Of a stretch of DNA of 64,000 nucleotides, positions 8,612 through 16,142 are shown piece after piece. The stretch is from assembly GCA_009930275.1 (NCBI GenBank), contig RZYP01000004.1, positions 32,844 through 96,843 on the forward strand, written 5' to 3'. A model generated the notes under the pieces. That model was not told the origin of the DNA and ran no database searches. It was given only the letters and a program-made list of their open reading frames with translations. A program made the translations under genes and the position numbers. Numbering within the stretch: the stretch's first letter is position 1; every line of letters starts with the position of its first letter. Source of the DNA: Negativicutes bacterium. Its GTDB lineage: Bacteria; Bacillota_C; Negativicutes; Acidaminococcales; Acidaminococcaceae.

Positions 8612-9661
8612 TTACCAGATGCCGATGCTTCTTTGCACCAACAAAGAAGCAATCGCAACGGCAACCCAACAGCAAATTCCCAGAAAAATAGGCTTAAGGC
8701 CATTTGCAATCAACTTTTTTAAGTCCGTATTAAGACCAATTGCAACCATAGCCATAACGATCATATATTTACCAATAACAACAAAAATATCTGATACTTC
8801 CCCAAGCTCCAAAAAGGTATTAAGCAAAGCCGTTACTAAAAACCAAAGAACAAACCAAGGAAATACACTTGCTATGTTGAAACTTTTTTCAGCTTCATGT
8901 TTTGTTCTTGTGCTGCGTGCAGTATAAATTGCCAAAACCAATGTAATTGGTACAATCATTAATGTTCTTGTGAGTTTAACTATTGTTGCATACGCAAGGG
9001 CCTTATCATTACCTGCCATATTGCTCCAAGCCGCGCCAGCAGCTACAACTGACGAAGTATCGTTAATAGCAGTTCCTGCCCACATGCCAAAGCCAATGTC
9101 ACTCAAGCCAAGACTGGCGCCAATGACCGGGAAAATAAACACAGCTACGATGTTGAAAAGAAAGATAGTGGAAATCGCATGAGCGACTTCTGAATCTTTT
9201 GCCTTAATTACCGGTGCCGTAGCCGCAATAGCCGAACCGCCACAAACGGAGGTGCCTACACCTATCAGTGTGGTCATTTTACCATCAAGTCCTAACATCT
9301 TCCCAATAAAATACGCGGTCAGAAAAGATGCCGTTAAGGTACAGACTATTATCGATAATGATTCCGTACCTACTTTCAGTACATGAAAAAGATTCATGCT
9401 GAAACCTAAAAGAATGATGGAATTCTGCAAAATTTTCTTTGAAGTATATTTTATTCCTTCTTCAAAAATAATTGAGCTATTTGCGCTTTTCATTGTTTGG
9501 TTACTTAATAATTCGGGGAAAAACCATGTTGCCAACATCCCAATGATTATTCCTATAACAGGACTTCCAACTATAGGAAACATATTTCCCATAATCCAGG
9601 CTGGCACTCCAAGAACAAAACATAAAACAATACCAGGTACTAGTTTTTCAAGTTTAATCAT
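8612..9661 (-). CDS. YeiH-family putative sulfate exporter (UPF0324)
   Basis: A polytopic membrane protein of about 349 aa with some ten hydrophobic segments and the family's GVGTSVCGGSAIAATAPVI stretch. The family is annotated as putative sulfate exporters on weak grounds. The ATG at 9661 sits 9 nt from GGAAGGG; an ATG at 9667 would be only 3 nt away. A LysR-type regulator is transcribed divergently, the arrangement also seen for yeiH and yeiE in enterobacteria, and a palindrome lies between the two starts. The substrate here is unknown. Confidence 0.8.
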   Translation of the reverse strand: MIKLEKLVPGIVLCFVLGVPAWIMGNMFPIVGSPVIGIIIGMLATWFFPELLSNQTMKSANSSIIFEEGIKYTSKKILQNSIILLGFSMNLFHVLKVGTESLSIIVCTLTASFLTAYFIGKMLGLDGKMTTLIGVGTSVCGGSAIAATAPVIKAKDSEVAHAISTIFLFNIVAVFIFPVIGASLGLSDIGFGMWAGTAINDTSSVVAAGAAWSNMAGNDKALAYATIVKLTRTLMIVPITLVLAIYTARSTRTKHEAEKSFNIASVFPWFVLWFLVTALLNTFLELGEVSDIFVVIGKYMIVMAMVAIGLNTDLKKLIANGLKPIFLGICCWVAVAIASLLVQRSIGIW

Positions 9662-9730
9662 CAACATCTACCCTTCCTTCGCTGCTGCTAATAACAAGTA
9701 TGATTTTACTTAATGAGTATGTTTTTGTAA

Positions 9731-9761
9731 AATACTATTATATAATAGTATTAATAGTATT
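9731..9761. promoter_or_regulatory. Palindromic operator between the YeiH-like gene and its LysR regulator
   Basis: A perfect 22-bp palindrome AATACTATTATATAATAGTATT (9731-9752) is followed by a third half-site AATAGTATT (9753-9761). It contains T-N11-A spacing typical of LysR boxes and includes TATAAT/TATTAT sequences that may serve as -10 elements, so regulator binding could compete with polymerase. Confidence 0.65.
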
Positions 9762-9793
9762 TTGCCTATGTATGATTTTAGAAGGGGTGCTAT

Positions 9794-10669
9794 ATGACCA
9801 TACGACATTTAAAAATATTTATTGTAGTTGCAGACTTAAAAAATATGACAGCCGCTTCAAAAACTTTATTTATTTCCCAACCAACCGTTAGCCAGGCTAT
9901 AACAGATCTTGAAAATCATTATGGCATTAAGTTATTCGAACGTCTTAACAAGCGTCTTTATCTAACTGAAAAAGGTTCCCAACTGTTAAGTTATGCCAGA
10001 CACGTCACCTCGCTCATGGAGGAAATGGAACAAGTTATTAAAAACTCCGAGAAAAGCGGCAGTATGACAATTGGTGCCACCTTGACCATTGGCGAAGCCT
10101 TACTGCCCGATCTAATAAGTTCTTTTAACAAAGAATATCCCCGGCTTAAGGTCAAGGCCATCATCAAAAATACATTAGACATAGAAGAACTAATAATCAA
10201 GAATTTTGTTGAACTGGCAATAGTAGAAGGCACAGTTCATTCCCCTGATATTGTTTTCGAACCTTTTAAAAATGATGAACTGGTTCTTGTCTGCGGCATG
10301 GGACATCCGTTGTACGGTGTAAAAATTCTGCTTCCTAAAGCACTGGCTGATATTAATTTTATCGTCAGAGAAAAAGGCAGCGGCACACGCGAATTATTCG
10401 ATAATACAATGTCGGCCAACGAAATCAATTGGCAGCCTTCTTGGGAATGCAATGGTTCCGATATCCTTAAAAGCGCTGCACTGCGTGGGCTTGGTGTGGC
10501 CGTCATATCAAAACGCTTGGTTACGCAAGAGTTAAAAAATAAATCACTCCATGCGTTAAGAATAGAAGGAATAACGCTTAGACGTCAATTCAGTATCATC
10601 TATCACAAGAACAAATATATGACCGAATCAATGAAAGCCTTCATTGCTCTATGCAAAAAGCTTCAATAA
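9794..10669 (+). CDS. LysR-family transcriptional regulator
   Basis: A regulator of 291 aa, normal for the family. The N-terminal winged helix-turn-helix (about residues 1-60) contains the typical FISQPTVSQAITDLE recognition helix. The rest is a periplasmic-binding-protein-like effector domain (about residues 90-290). The ATG at 9794 has AAGGGGTG about 6 nt upstream. It is divergent from the YeiH-like exporter gene, which it most likely controls from the palindrome at 9731-9761. The effector is not known; sulfur compounds are a guess from the YeiE relationship. Confidence 0.88.
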   Translation: MTIRHLKIFIVVADLKNMTAASKTLFISQPTVSQAITDLENHYGIKLFERLNKRLYLTEKGSQLLSYARHVTSLMEEMEQVIKNSEKSGSMTIGATLTIGEALLPDLISSFNKEYPRLKVKAIIKNTLDIEELIIKNFVELAIVEGTVHSPDIVFEPFKNDELVLVCGMGHPLYGVKILLPKALADINFIVREKGSGTRELFDNTMSANEINWQPSWECNGSDILKSAALRGLGVAVISKRLVTQELKNKSLHALRIEGITLRRQFSIIYHKNKYMTESMKAFIALCKKLQ

Positions 10670-10675
10670 CGAATT

Positions 10676-10713
10676 AACGACCAACCGTTGTTTACTTAAA
10701 CGGTTGGTCGTTC
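10676..10713. terminator. Bidirectional terminator between lysR and the diguanylate cyclase
   Basis: A hairpin with arms ACGACCAACCG and CGGTTGGTCGT, followed by TTCTC, lies between two convergent genes. Confidence 0.75.
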
Positions 10714-10743
10714 TCTTCATCTTTTGAAAATTAGTTGTCTTTA

Positions 10744-12765
10744 TTAGTTCTCACGGACAACAGGGAAAAATCCCATGTCTTCCTTGATCATGTGTCCTAC
10801 AATGACATCATCGACGATGAAGGAGAAAAAGGCCGTTGGTTTTACTTTTCCCTCCAAATAGCTGTCTTTCAGCCTCAAGGCATCGGCAATGATTAGTTTG
10901 TGTATTTTTGAATGTTCTTTGGCCCCGCTATAGTTAGTCTCGTTCAAGATAAGCTCCTCGCTATTAAAATGATAAACCACATGATTCAGAAATTCTTCCA
11001 GTCGCGCCTCAATCTCTTCCTTTGCGGCTCCGCTAAAACCAGCATAAACCAATTCATTGCCAAGCTTGACCAGCTCACGGTGCTGATTATCAATGACGCT
11101 ATTGCCGCTTTCCCATTCTTTGTTCCATTCAAGCTGTACCGTCGCTATTGTCGGACTGTCTCTCAAGTCATCCGCATTAAAAACACGGTTTCTTCCGGTT
11201 TCTTTGGCATGATACAAGGCATCATCTACTCTCTTATACCACTGAAGAAAACTCTCTTCTTTCTTTTTCTCGGCAACGCCAAAACTGGAGGTAACTCTGC
11301 CGACGGAGGGATGTTCAAATTCTTCCAAGGCTCTGCGAAGTTTCTCCGCTGCTACTGCCGCGTTCTTTGCGTCTGTATTAGGTAACAGAACTAAGAATTC
11401 TTCGCCCCCCGTCCTGATTACGCTATCGGTACTGCGAACCTTGCTTTTAACTATTCTGGCGACACGTTTCAATACTCTGTCACCAACTAAATGCCCCCAA
11501 TTATCGTTGACGCTTTTAAAATGATCTATATCTAACAAAAGCAGAGAAAGGGGAGTTTTATTACGTTCCGCATTCTTTATACCGTTTTCCAAAAGCCTTG
11601 TGCCGGCTCTTCTGTTCAAGCAACCCGTCATAGGGTCATGTGTTGCTATTTCCTTAAGCTTGTTATTTTCTATACGATACAAAGAAAACAGTATAGTAAA
11701 TATAAAAGCAACAAAAATTAAGGTTATTAGCAGCGCCGGCATGCCCAACAATCTTTGCAGTGCTATGAAATACGGGTTTTCGCCATTGGCAAAAGGAATA
11801 ATATCATTTGGAACGTGTGAAATAAGAAACCACGCATTGTCAGAACCTTTTATTACAATATCATTATCAGGAGTGCCTATGAATTTAGCTCTGGCTTCTA
11901 CATCAGGTTCTAATATACGGAAAGTAAACAAACCGCTTGGGCTAAAGAATTGTCCATTTTTTCCCGCCGTTATAAGTGCCCATTCCTCCGGAAACATATT
12001 GGCAAAATTATTTTCCGATTTATCAGGATACATAAACGCCCATTCTTTGTTGGATTCAGGGCCTGCAAACCAATAACTCTTCTCATTCACAAGCTGCATA
12101 TACATGGATTCTTGCGTAGCACGTTTAATATTATCAATCACATAGCTGCCAAAATAATTCACGATTAAAACGCCATGTTTTGTTCCCTGCCGGTCAAAAA
12201 CAGGCACGCCGAAGCGAATCATTGGTTTAGCCGGTACCTCTATGCCACCGTTTTCCACATTTAAATCAAAATTAGAACGATAGATATTTCTATTGTCAAG
12301 TTTCATTGTTTCGTTAAAATATTTCATGTTACTTTTGTTTTGAAGGGCTTCAGCGGCAACTATTACAGGTTTGCCTTCATTAAAGTTTATTCTGACTTTC
12401 TCGGCGCCGTTTCCATCTATGTAACGAATTTGGTCATATTTCTTCATCTTGTCGGCAAAAAGAAGCCACTCATTTTCCAAGTCTTCTTTAGACCCACTGC
12501 CCTCAATATAATTTTTGAAAACAGCGTTCTCGGCCAAATACATTAAATCAGAAACACGTTCTCTCAATTCATTATCAATAAGTCTTTTTTGCCCGGAAAT
12601 CAATATTTCGTGTTCTCTGGCTAAAGTGGACCTGTCTAGATCAACATCACGTTTTTCAAAAGCTGCAAAAGCGCATATAAAAACAAGAAACGTTATCAAA
12701 AAAGTAGCCAAAAATATTTTTATATGCTTAAAAACAAGCTCCAATGCGCTTTCTCTCATTATCAT
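10744..12765 (-). CDS. Membrane diguanylate cyclase with a C-terminal hemerythrin domain
   Basis: A sensor-type cyclic-di-GMP synthase of 673 aa. Order: membrane helix (about residues 14-36), a Cache-like extracytoplasmic sensor (about 40-335), a second helix (about 340-365), a GGDEF domain with active-site GGEEF at 453-457 and an RxxD inhibitory site (RSTD, 444-447), and a hemerythrin domain (about 545-673). The hemerythrin iron ligands are all present: H562, H599xxxE603, H618xxxH622, H658xxxxD663. Hemerythrins bind O2 at a di-iron centre, and in Vibrio a comparable fusion couples oxygen or redox state to c-di-GMP synthesis. In an anaerobe this suggests an oxygen-alarm function; the extracytoplasmic ligand is unknown. 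GGGGAGC lies 5 nt before the ATG. Confidence 0.92.
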   Translation of the reverse strand: MIMRESALELVFKHIKIFLATFLITFLVFICAFAAFEKRDVDLDRSTLAREHEILISGQKRLIDNELRERVSDLMYLAENAVFKNYIEGSGSKEDLENEWLLFADKMKKYDQIRYIDGNGAEKVRINFNEGKPVIVAAEALQNKSNMKYFNETMKLDNRNIYRSNFDLNVENGGIEVPAKPMIRFGVPVFDRQGTKHGVLIVNYFGSYVIDNIKRATQESMYMQLVNEKSYWFAGPESNKEWAFMYPDKSENNFANMFPEEWALITAGKNGQFFSPSGLFTFRILEPDVEARAKFIGTPDNDIVIKGSDNAWFLISHVPNDIIPFANGENPYFIALQRLLGMPALLITLIFVAFIFTILFSLYRIENNKLKEIATHDPMTGCLNRRAGTRLLENGIKNAERNKTPLSLLLLDIDHFKSVNDNWGHLVGDRVLKRVARIVKSKVRSTDSVIRTGGEEFLVLLPNTDAKNAAVAAEKLRRALEEFEHPSVGRVTSSFGVAEKKKEESFLQWYKRVDDALYHAKETGRNRVFNADDLRDSPTIATVQLEWNKEWESGNSVIDNQHRELVKLGNELVYAGFSGAAKEEIEARLEEFLNHVVYHFNSEELILNETNYSGAKEHSKIHKLIIADALRLKDSYLEGKVKPTAFFSFIVDDVIVGHMIKEDMGFFPVVREN

Positions 12766-12831
12766 AATCTGCTCCCCGCGTAATTGCTCATATTTTTAGG
12801 ATGTATTATTGCGATATTCGTCGCAGCGTCG

Positions 12832-12860
12832 ATTATACCTGCCTGCGCCTTAACTCAAAC
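12832..12860 (-). promoter_or_regulatory. Possible promoter of the diguanylate cyclase gene
   Basis: TATAAT (12832-12837) is preceded by TTTGAG or TTGAGT at a 15-16 nt spacing, about 70 nt upstream of the start codon. The -35 is imperfect. Confidence 0.45.
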
Positions 12861-12921
12861 AGCTGTTTTTACCGAATTTGTTGATATAATACTGAAAAAG
12901 CAGTAAGGTCTTGTCTGCCAA

Positions 12922-12946
12922 AGAAAAAGCACCACTTTGTGGTGCT
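12922..12946 (-). terminator. Rho-independent terminator after the 13.0-13.6 kb gene
   Basis: On the minus strand the hairpin AGCACCAC-AAA-GTGGTGCT is followed by TTTTCTTT. It lies about 105 nt beyond the stop of the unknown gene and upstream of the cyclase promoter. Confidence 0.7.
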
Positions 12947-13051
12947 AATAATTTGGAGCCAGTGATTTCAGGGCTGCCGGGCATCAAGCTCAGATATAAT
13001 TCCAACTATTTATAAACTCTTTGTTTACAAATATATACAAACGCTATGCAG

Positions 13052-13582
13052 CTAGATGCAGGGGCAAGGCTTGATCGCGACAAAACGGCCTGTTTCTTTT
13101 TCATCTGCTGACGTTAACCTTTTGCCTTCCTCTGGGGCTGCGTAATCACAACTATACTTTTCCGGATCAAAGGCCTTATTGCGGCAATCTTTAAGAATTG
13201 CCAATGCTGTTTCCGGCTCATAATATGAAAAAGGCAAAAGACCAAAAACACTGGTCAATACTTCATACACTTTCTTATCCAACTCATCCTGGCTTAAGGC
13301 AAGTCTCTCGCCACATTCCCTTATCATACCGATGCGATAAGTAGAAACAGAAACATTGTCATATTTATAAACACAATCCGCTTCGCGACAACCAGAAATC
13401 TGTATGGCCATCGCAGAAACTGCTGCTTCAAGCGCCTCTTCATATTGTTCATTTGCCAGATACCTGAGCGCCAAATAAAATGCACTTGCTTCTAAAGAAT
13501 GCCACTCTTTCTTTATGCCGTATGCAAGAAATTCTTCTTCGAGCTCTTGAATACTTTTCTCTCTCATTCTTTTTTTAGCCAT
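13052..13582 (-). CDS. Hypothetical protein, helical, Cys-containing C-terminus
   Basis: I do not recognise this 176-aa protein. It starts with a basic segment (MAKKRMREK), is mostly predicted helical with Glu/Ala-rich stretches that resemble tetratricopeptide-type helix pairs (about residues 25-60), and contains four cysteines in the middle and near the end, finishing in KPCPCI. There is no signal peptide or membrane helix, so it is probably cytosolic. The ATG at 13582 has AAAGGAAG about 8 nt upstream; a GTG at 13615 has weaker support. It is a single-gene unit with its own terminator. Confidence 0.7.
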   Translation of the reverse strand: MAKKRMREKSIQELEEEFLAYGIKKEWHSLEASAFYLALRYLANEQYEEALEAAVSAMAIQISGCREADCVYKYDNVSVSTYRIGMIRECGERLALSQDELDKKVYEVLTSVFGLLPFSYYEPETALAILKDCRNKAFDPEKYSCDYAAPEEGKRLTSADEKETGRFVAIKPCPCI

Positions 13583-13764
13583 AGTATCATCTTCCTTTGC
13601 TAAATGATTACTCACCTGCCAGGCCTGCTTTTACTAACAGTATTTACATAAAATAACCCTTTTCCATTAAATTTCGCTAAATATCTGAAATAACCTGCAA
13701 AATTTATCATTTTCTACAACAAATATATCTATATTAAATATAAAGTGCCTAGTGAAAAAAATAT

Positions 13765-13801
13765 AACAAAAAAGACACCACAGATAATATCTACAGTGTC
13801 C
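13765..13801 (-). terminator. Terminator of the tRNA-Leu pair
   Basis: The minus-strand hairpin (arms around GACACTGTAGAT and ATCTGTGGTGTC) is followed by TTTTTT and lies 48 nt beyond the second tRNA gene. Confidence 0.75.
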
Positions 13802-13848
13802 TTAAGTCTCTTAAATAAAAGTATACGCCAACTTCAACAATATCAATA

Positions 13849-13932
13849 TGGTGCGGTTGGTGGGATTTGAACCCACACGAGTCTCCCCGCCACCCCCTCA
13901 AGATGGTGCGTCTGCCGTTCCGCCACAACCGC
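13849..13932 (-). tRNA. tRNA-Leu, anticodon GAG
   Basis: Acceptor arms GCGGTTG and CAACCGC pair fully, the 3' ACCA is encoded, and A is the discriminator base. The anticodon stem CCATC/GGTGG encloses TTGAGGG with GAG at the anticodon positions. There is a long variable arm, as expected for leucine, and a GGTTCAAATC T-arm. It reads CUC and CUU, the specifier class used by the cstA and ilvN T-boxes in this window. Confidence 0.95.
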
Positions 13933-13963
13933 ATAGAGATAAGTCTTTGTTACAGTATGAAAT

Positions 13964-14049
13964 TGGTGCGGCCGAGAGGATTTGAACCTCCACAGGGTTG
14001 CCCCTACTAGCTCCTGAGGCTAGCGCGTCTGCCGTTCCGCCACGACCGC
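13964..14049 (-). tRNA. tRNA-Leu, anticodon CAG
   Basis: Acceptor arms GCGGTCG and CGGCCGC pair (one G-U), and ACCA is encoded. The anticodon stem CTAGC/GCTAG encloses CTCAGGA with CAG as anticodon. The long variable arm is present. It lies 31 nt upstream of the GAG isoacceptor in the same direction and is probably co-transcribed with it. Confidence 0.95.
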
Positions 14050-14073
14050 GCATCATATACCGGCAACGTTAAT

Positions 14074-14102
14074 ATGATAGCATATCATGCTTTTACCGTC
14101 AA
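14074..14102 (-). promoter_or_regulatory. Promoter of the tRNA-Leu pair
   Basis: TTGACG (14097-14102) and TATCAT (14074-14079) are spaced by 17 nt. The -35 overlaps the stop codon of the upstream lytic transglycosylase gene. Confidence 0.75.
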
Positions 14103-14689
14103 TAGTCTGCTAATCGATTTTTATACAATTTATAATATTGTCCTCGATCGTGCAAGACATTTTTTACGTATTCACGTGTATCTGCGTAAGGAATCTTTTC
14201 TATATTGCCAAAATCGGTATCCCAATTATATTCTTCCATCCATTTTTTGGTATTGCCGCGGCCCGCGTTATAAGCAGTGAGCATCAACACACGATTGTGC
14301 TCAAATTCATATTCCAGCTCACTTAAATACCAGCAGCCCATACGAATATTTACTTCCGGTTCGGCAAGCTTTTCCATTTTAAAATCCTGCATCCCCATTT
14401 CGCCGGCAATCCAGTTCCCGGTCTGAGGCATTATCTGCATGAGCCCTACTGCTCCAGGCTTAGATTTTGCGTCAATACGGAAACCGCTCTCGTTCTTAAT
14501 AACGGCTGCAACCAGAAAAGGATCCAGTTTATTCTTTCTGCTATACTCAATTATCTCTTCCTGGTACGGCCAAAGATATACGAACCGCATCTGAACTTCA
14601 TCAGACCGCCAAATTTGCCAGACTGCAAAGACCAGGCAGACAAAAAGCGCCCAATAAAACCACCGCCTGCTCTTTTTCCTACTTCGCAA
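14099..14689 (-). CDS. Slt-type lytic transglycosylase, membrane-anchored
   Basis: A murein-cleaving enzyme of 196 aa. It has a basic N-terminus followed by one membrane helix (about residues 10-27), then a goose-lysozyme-like SLT domain (about 45-190). The catalytic glutamate is in KNESGF and is followed by AVGLMQIMPQTG and the AYNAGRG motif. It starts with TTG at 14689, supported by GGAGGG about 7 nt upstream. It is the last gene of a polA-mutM-coaE-slt cluster with short gaps, so it is probably co-transcribed with DNA-repair and cofactor genes. Confidence 0.9.
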   Translation of the reverse strand: MRSRKKSRRWFYWALFVCLVFAVWQIWRSDEVQMRFVYLWPYQEEIIEYSRKNKLDPFLVAAVIKNESGFRIDAKSKPGAVGLMQIMPQTGNWIAGEMGMQDFKMEKLAEPEVNIRMGCWYLSELEYEFEHNRVLMLTAYNAGRGNTKKWMEEYNWDTDFGNIEKIPYADTREYVKNVLHDRGQYYKLYKNRLADY

Positions 14690-14702
14690 GCTTATCCCTC
14701 CG

Positions 14703-15296
14703 CTATTTAACCGCCTCTTTCCAGGCAGAAATTATTTGCTTTTCAGTCTCTTCCCAAGTACCGCTATTATCTATAATCAGTGACGCATACTTTTCCTTTT
14801 CAACCAATGGCATTTGTGCGGCTATTCTCGCTTTTACAGCTTCTTCCGTCAGACCGCTTCTCTCCATGGTACGCATAACTTGTTTTTCCACAGGCAAAGC
14901 AACCAGCCAGACTTCGTCTACCTTCTTATGCCATCCGCTCTCTATCAAAAGGGGTATATCCAAAATTACAACCCGTGCACCTGATTCACTGCATTTCTGC
15001 AGAAAAATATCTATTTCGGCCCAAACAAAGGCATGAATGATGCCTTCTAAAACACGTAAAGCTTTTTTATCACTAAAAACCATTTCAGCCAAAGCAGCTC
15101 TGTCTATCTGCCCATCCTCAGCCACAACCCTCGGGCCAAAAGCAGCAACTACTTCTTGATAGCCTTTTGTTCCCGGCAAAACAGCGTTTCTGGCCGCTTC
15201 ATCCGCATCAAATACAGACGCTCCCAAAGCCCTCAGCTTGTTTGCTACAGAAGTTTTGCCGGAACCAATGCCACCCGTCAAGCCAATAATCTTCAT
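14703..15296 (-). CDS. coaE: Dephospho-CoA kinase
   Basis: The last step of coenzyme A synthesis: ATP-dependent phosphorylation of the 3'-hydroxyl of dephospho-CoA. The P-loop GGIGSGKT is at about residues 8-15, the DADEAAR motif at about 33-39, and the lid segment carries conserved basic residues. The length of 198 aa is normal. The ATG at 15296 is preferred over GTG at 15305 because AGAGGTG lies about 6 nt upstream. It follows mutM by 12 nt and is followed by the transglycosylase gene 13 nt later. The mutM-coaE order after polA is common in Firmicutes. Confidence 0.93.
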   Translation of the reverse strand: MKIIGLTGGIGSGKTSVANKLRALGASVFDADEAARNAVLPGTKGYQEVVAAFGPRVVAEDGQIDRAALAEMVFSDKKALRVLEGIIHAFVWAEIDIFLQKCSESGARVVILDIPLLIESGWHKKVDEVWLVALPVEKQVMRTMERSGLTEEAVKARIAAQMPLVEKEKYASLIIDNSGTWEETEKQIISAWKEAVK

Positions 15297-15308
15297 TTCT
15301 AACACCTC

Positions 15309-16130
15309 TTAGTGCTGGCAGTTAGGGCAATAAGTCGTGCCTCGCCCTGCCACCTTTGTTCCAAGCAATTCTCCTCCGCATTTTTTGCAAGGTTGACCTT
15401 TGCGGCCATAGACCAAAAGATAGTTTTGATTCTGACCTTGATTACCATTGCCGTCTTTATAGTTGCGGAAGGTAGTTCCATGATTTTTGATACCTTGCTT
15501 GATAACCTTATTAACGCCCTTAAGCAGCTTTTCTATTTCCTTTCTGCTCAAAGAATCCGCAGGGCGCTGCGGCAATATTCCTGCTGTTGCCAGTGCCTCG
15601 TCGGCATAAATATTGCCCAAACCCGCAATAATTTCCTGATTCAGGATCACTCCCTTAATTGCCGCCGAGCGCTTTTTAAAAACCTCCTGCAAGTAATCAA
15701 CAGTCAGTTCCTTAGTTCCCGGTTCGGGACCGAGATTATCATAACCTGCGATACTGATATCGTCATTTACAATCAGATGCATGGAGCCAAAAGTCCTGAT
15801 ATCGCAGAACCATAGTGTCTTACCTCCCGTCAATTCAAATTTGACCTTAGCGTAAGCTGGTTCTTCGTCTTCGCTGGCGGTGACAATCAACGAACCTGTC
15901 ATGCGCAGATGCATTATCAACTTTATATTAGTCCCAAATTCAAGCGTTAAATATTTACCATTTCTTTTCAAATCCCTGATGCATTGCCCCACCAAAATAT
16001 CAGCAAAAACTTCGGGTGATGGATGCTTAATTATCCGAGGAAGCCTTATCTCCACTCGTTTGATCAATTTATTTAATATGTGCGGTGTCAGTGTTTTCCT
16101 GACTTGTTCTATTTCTGGTAATTCCGGCAT
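15309..16130 (-). CDS. mutM: Formamidopyrimidine-DNA glycosylase
   Basis: Removes oxidised purines such as 8-oxoguanine and nicks the abasic site. The invariant N-terminus MPELPE places the catalytic proline and glutamate at residues 2-3. The C-terminal zinc finger is complete (CKKC and CPNC, about residues 249-271). The length of 273 aa is typical. AGGAGAAAG precedes the ATG. It lies 12 nt after polA in the same direction, a functional pairing for base-excision repair. Confidence 0.95.
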   Translation of the reverse strand: MPELPEIEQVRKTLTPHILNKLIKRVEIRLPRIIKHPSPEVFADILVGQCIRDLKRNGKYLTLEFGTNIKLIMHLRMTGSLIVTASEDEEPAYAKVKFELTGGKTLWFCDIRTFGSMHLIVNDDISIAGYDNLGPEPGTKELTVDYLQEVFKKRSAAIKGVILNQEIIAGLGNIYADEALATAGILPQRPADSLSRKEIEKLLKGVNKVIKQGIKNHGTTFRNYKDGNGNQGQNQNYLLVYGRKGQPCKKCGGELLGTKVAGRGTTYCPNCQH

Positions 16131-16142
16131 CGATCTTTCTCC

